This document shows positions 7,125-9,553 of a DNA stretch of 9,553 nucleotides, piece after piece. The DNA is from JAULZV01 sp032117135 (lineage in GTDB: Bacteria; Patescibacteriota; Minisyncoccia; Phycocordibacterales; JAACPR01). The notes under the pieces are model-generated. The model did not search any database and had not been told where the DNA came from. It saw only the letters and a program-made list of their open reading frames with translations. The stretch spans positions 1 to 9,553 of the forward strand of contig JAULZV010000003.1 of the NCBI GenBank assembly GCA_032117135.1. Reading direction: 5' to 3'. The stretch's first letter is position 1. The number at the start of each line of letters is the position of its first letter. The translations under genes and the position numbers were made by a program.

Positions 7125-7869
7125 ATACCGGAATCAGTTCAATACGAACCACATCCTCAGTAAACGGATTGGGCCAAGTAAATACAATATCCGAAGACTC
7201 TTCAGGACCGAGTCGTGGTACATACGTACTCGAAGTACTGAGCACATTATCAAAAACATCATACACAATCACAATAACTTCGATATCTTGGAGATACTGT
7301 AGTGAGAGATTTTGAATAATGGCTCGAATACGAGGGTTTGTGTTTTCGTTTTCAATATACTCATCTTTAAGAACAACAATAGCATCGCTTGGATCTTTTT
7401 TTTCAAATACAAACTCATCCAAAAACTCAAAAGATACTCGTGTAGGGACTTGAAGAGCAGTAGATATACCTGTCTCAATAATAGGCATCACTGACTTAGG
7501 AGCAAGAGTTATGTTGCCTTCTCGTTCGGCAATTAATACATTATCTTCATTATAGAGTTTGAACACATATCGAGCTTGCGTAATCTCGACTGCTGGATTA
7601 GGGTTTTCGACATAACTCAAGACATTGTACACCCCATTATCTACCCTAAAATAGCGCTCCCACAACGCCACAGGGTCATATGCCTGAGTAGTACATACCA
7701 ACTGGCAAGAACCTCCACAATCAACCCCTACCTCGTCCCCATTGAGTTTGCCATCGGTACATGTCGGAGCCTTATAAAAAAGCACAAAACCAATCGCGGC
7801 AATAGGAATACATACAAGTATAAAAATAATAAACAAGACTGTATTTCGTCGTTTTGTTCCCCAAGACAT
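7111..7869 (-). CDS. Membrane-anchored protein of unknown function with a Cys/DCGG motif
   Basis: The 252-residue product starts MSWGTKRR, followed by one hydrophobic anchor (about residues 10-32), so most of it is outside the membrane. Just after the anchor is a cysteine cluster, CTDGKLNGDEVGVDCGGSC plus a further Cys (about 37-59). Its spacing recalls the short C-DG-NGDE-GVDCGG-C-C motif seen in many CPR and Bacteroidetes surface proteins. The rest is predicted beta-rich, with two segments resembling repeated Ig-like or FxLYD-type strands (about 70-130 and 165-245). I assign no function. The frame is open upstream to an ATG at 7965, but that stretch contains the 5S terminator. The ATG at 7869 was chosen because it directly follows an extended -10 box. 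It overlaps rodA by 14 nt, suggesting a linked envelope role. Confidence 0.85.
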   Translation of the reverse strand: MSWGTKRRNTVLFIIFILVCIPIAAIGFVLFYKAPTCTDGKLNGDEVGVDCGGSCQLVCTTQAYDPVALWERYFRVDNGVYNVLSYVENPNPAVEITQARYVFKLYNEDNVLIAEREGNITLAPKSVMPIIETGISTALQVPTRVSFEFLDEFVFEKKDPSDAIVVLKDEYIENENTNPRIRAIIQNLSLQYLQDIEVIVIVYDVFDNVLSTSSTYVPRLGPEESSDIVFTWPNPFTEDVVRIELIPVYDFN

Positions 7870-7875
7870 GCATCC

Positions 7876-7884
7876 ATCATACCA
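7876..7884 (-). promoter_or_regulatory. Extended -10 promoter for the Cys-motif gene and rodA; leaderless mRNA predicted
   Basis: On the minus strand TGGTATGAT is an extended -10 element (TGn plus TATGAT). Only 6 nt separate it from the ATG at 7869, so the usual start point, about 7 nt after the -10 box, falls on the A of the start codon. It lies just past the 5S terminator, where a new transcription unit is expected. The -35 region is poor, as extended -10 promoters allow. Confidence 0.6.
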
Positions 7885-7920
7885 GAGATGTGAGCCTGCG
7901 CATATATGAACGAATATAAC

Positions 7921-7952
7921 AAAAAACACACGCATTACTGTGTGTGTTTTTT
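7921..7952 (-). terminator. Intrinsic terminator of the 23S-5S rRNA unit
   Basis: AAAAAACACAC pairs with GTGTGTTTTTT, giving an 11-bp stem with a 10-nt loop and U6 at its 3' side. It begins 17 nt beyond the 5S processing stem. The sequence is symmetric enough to work on both strands. It also overlaps the false upstream extension of the Cys-motif gene, supporting the later start for that gene. Confidence 0.85.
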
Positions 7953-7968
7953 GAGTTCGTTTCATTGA

Positions 7969-8103
7969 ATCGAACCTTCTGTCTTGGCGACGACCTACTC
8001 TCGCCCATAAGGACTACCATCGGTGCAGGCAGGCTTAACTTCCGAGTTCGGAATGAGATCGGGTGTACCCCCGCCGCCGAATCACCAAGACAGAAGGTTC
8101 GAT
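7969..8103 (-). repeat. 5S rRNA processing stem (19-bp perfect inverted repeat)
   Basis: Arms 7969-7987 and 8085-8103 are exact reverse complements. They extend 5S helix I beyond the mature molecule and would present a long duplex for end processing. The 5' flank can also form a competing local hairpin (8090-8096 with 8104-8110, 7 bp). Confidence 0.85.
7981..8091 (-). rRNA. rrf: 5S ribosomal RNA
   Basis: The minus-strand RNA has the 5S pattern: helix I from GUCUUGG and CCAAGAC, the loop B/C segment CCGAUCUCAUUCCGAACUCGG, then GAAGUUAAGCC and a GGGCGAGAGUAGG loop E/helix IV region. Length is about 110 nt; the exact ends within the flanking stem are estimated. It follows 23S with about 90 nt between and is not linked to 16S. 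Confidence 0.95.
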
Positions 8104-8184
8104 CTTCTGTGACTGTGAATATGTAAATAAAATATCAAAAAGTTAGCTAAAAAGCGTAAAGAAAGCTAAAGGTGATTATCAGAT

Positions 8185-9151
<967 letters not shown>

Positions 9152-9553
9152 CATGTTGTTATCTTAATTTAGCATGCATGGAATTAATTTGTATCACAAA
9201 CGGATGTATTACATCTTTGAATTTCTTTGCAGAAACTGAAGGAATATAGATTCTCCAATAGATACTTTTTTGAGAATGAAGTGTTGCCTCTATATCGAAC
9301 AAATTTTTAATCACTACAATAACTCTTGCAAGATCCTCTTTTGAGTAACCGAGCGTGTGTATGTTGTAGGTTTTGTGTTTGTTTGATTTTCGGGATCCAT
9401 CATCCATAAACCAAATCGCCAATGCTAGTGGTGTCAGAATTGTATTTATCTCTATTGGTATCACTTTTTTACCGTTTGGATAAAATTGATGACCATAAAA
9501 TTGAAACAATGAACTTGAACAGGTCCTAAAACCTATAAAATGTCTTGTATCTC
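9152..9553 (-). mobile_element. Intron or insertion in 23S rRNA near E. coli position 2263, encoding a homing endonuclease (partial)
   Basis: Exon homology stops sharply at 9151: instead of the expected bases upstream of CCCAAAAAGUAACGG, the DNA becomes AT-rich and coding. The last intron base before the exon is G, fitting a group I 3' end. The insert runs off the right edge, so its core and 5' splice site are not visible. The endonuclease frame reaches to 7 nt before the exon, which would place it in a 3' peripheral loop such as P9 if this is a group I intron. Confidence 0.8.
9159..9553 (-). CDS. LAGLIDADG homing endonuclease, C-terminal half (partial)
   Basis: The frame is open from the right edge to TAA at 9159-9161, giving 130 residues. 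It resembles the LAGLIDADG_2 type. RHFIGFRTCSS is followed by FYPNGKKVIP, then the second LAGLIDADG helix and active-site acidic residues in LTPLALAIWFMDDGS. Next come the NIHTLGYSKEDLARV helix region, WRIYIPSVSAKKF, and a HPFVIQINSMHAKLR end like the family's terminal PYI..SM.YKL. The first LAGLIDADG motif should lie beyond the window. The enzyme would cut intron-less 23S genes at the insertion site and spread the intron by repair; some relatives also help splicing. An internal TTG at 9507-9509 is not the true start, because homology continues upstream of it. No frameshift or stop is seen, so the visible half looks intact. Confidence 0.92.
   Translation of the reverse strand, partial: DTRHFIGFRTCSSSLFQFYGHQFYPNGKKVIPIEINTILTPLALAIWFMDDGSRKSNKHKTYNIHTLGYSKEDLARVIVVIKNLFDIEATLHSQKSIYWRIYIPSVSAKKFKDVIHPFVIQINSMHAKLR

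Noticed and set aside
7870..7965. N-terminal extension of the Cys-motif protein from an ATG at 7965
   Set aside because: The extension would translate the 5S terminator hairpin and the new promoter. Starting at 7869 puts a positively charged N-terminus directly before the membrane anchor, as expected.
8089..8110. tRNA T-arm-like segment (GGTTCGAT within a short hairpin)
   Set aside because: No acceptor, D or anticodon arms surround it. It is the flank of the 5S processing stem.

Overview
The window looks like a chromosomal segment of a Candidate Phyla Radiation (Patescibacteria) bacterium, most likely a Parcubacteria-type lineage. The evidence is a 16S rRNA with CPR-like substitutions in the 27F, 515F, 926R and 1492R primer regions, a large insertion in 16S helix 40, introns in the 23S rRNA, and a compact gene set for secretion and cell-envelope synthesis. 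The exact lineage cannot be fixed by eye. Apart from a possible gene tail at the extreme left, every gene is on the minus strand, so the window reads best from right to left.

Reading in that direction: (1) The 3' part of the 23S rRNA (right edge to about 8185) is split by two introns. One enters from the right edge, sits near E. coli position 2263 and encodes a LAGLIDADG homing endonuclease whose reading frame stops 7 nt before the exon. The other is a 340-nt ORF-less group I intron exactly at E. coli position 2593, the site used by the I-CreI intron of Chlamydomonas chloroplasts. (2) A 5S rRNA in a 19-bp processing stem follows, then a hairpin terminator. (3) Five protein genes follow: a membrane-anchored Cys-motif protein of unknown function, RodA (peptidoglycan polymerase), a polyprenyl-phosphate phosphoglycosyl transferase, SecD and SecF. 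(4) A perfect 35-bp palindrome separates secF from (5) a free-standing 16S rRNA gene with its own consensus promoter, RNase III-type processing stem and terminator. (6) At the left edge, an open frame of 34 codons on the plus strand may be the end of a convergent gene.

The rRNA genes are therefore unlinked: 23S-5S is one unit and 16S another, with about 6 kb of envelope and secretion genes between them. The protein genes form a surface-building cluster: RodA elongates peptidoglycan, the phosphoglycosyl transferase starts a surface glycan on a lipid carrier, and SecDF helps the Sec translocon export proteins.

The strongest unusual signal is translational. The 16S 3' tail after helix 45 reads GGAUUAUUUC where GGAUCACCUCC is expected, so the canonical anti-Shine-Dalgarno sequence is absent. 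None of the five protein genes with a visible start has an AGGAGG-like site. The Cys-motif gene and secD have -10 boxes so close to their ATG that their mRNAs should be leaderless or nearly so. Together these suggest an initiation mode independent of Shine-Dalgarno pairing. The second signal is the roughly 185-nt h40 element, which folds on paper into a long nested hairpin and is either an expansion segment or an excised intervening sequence.
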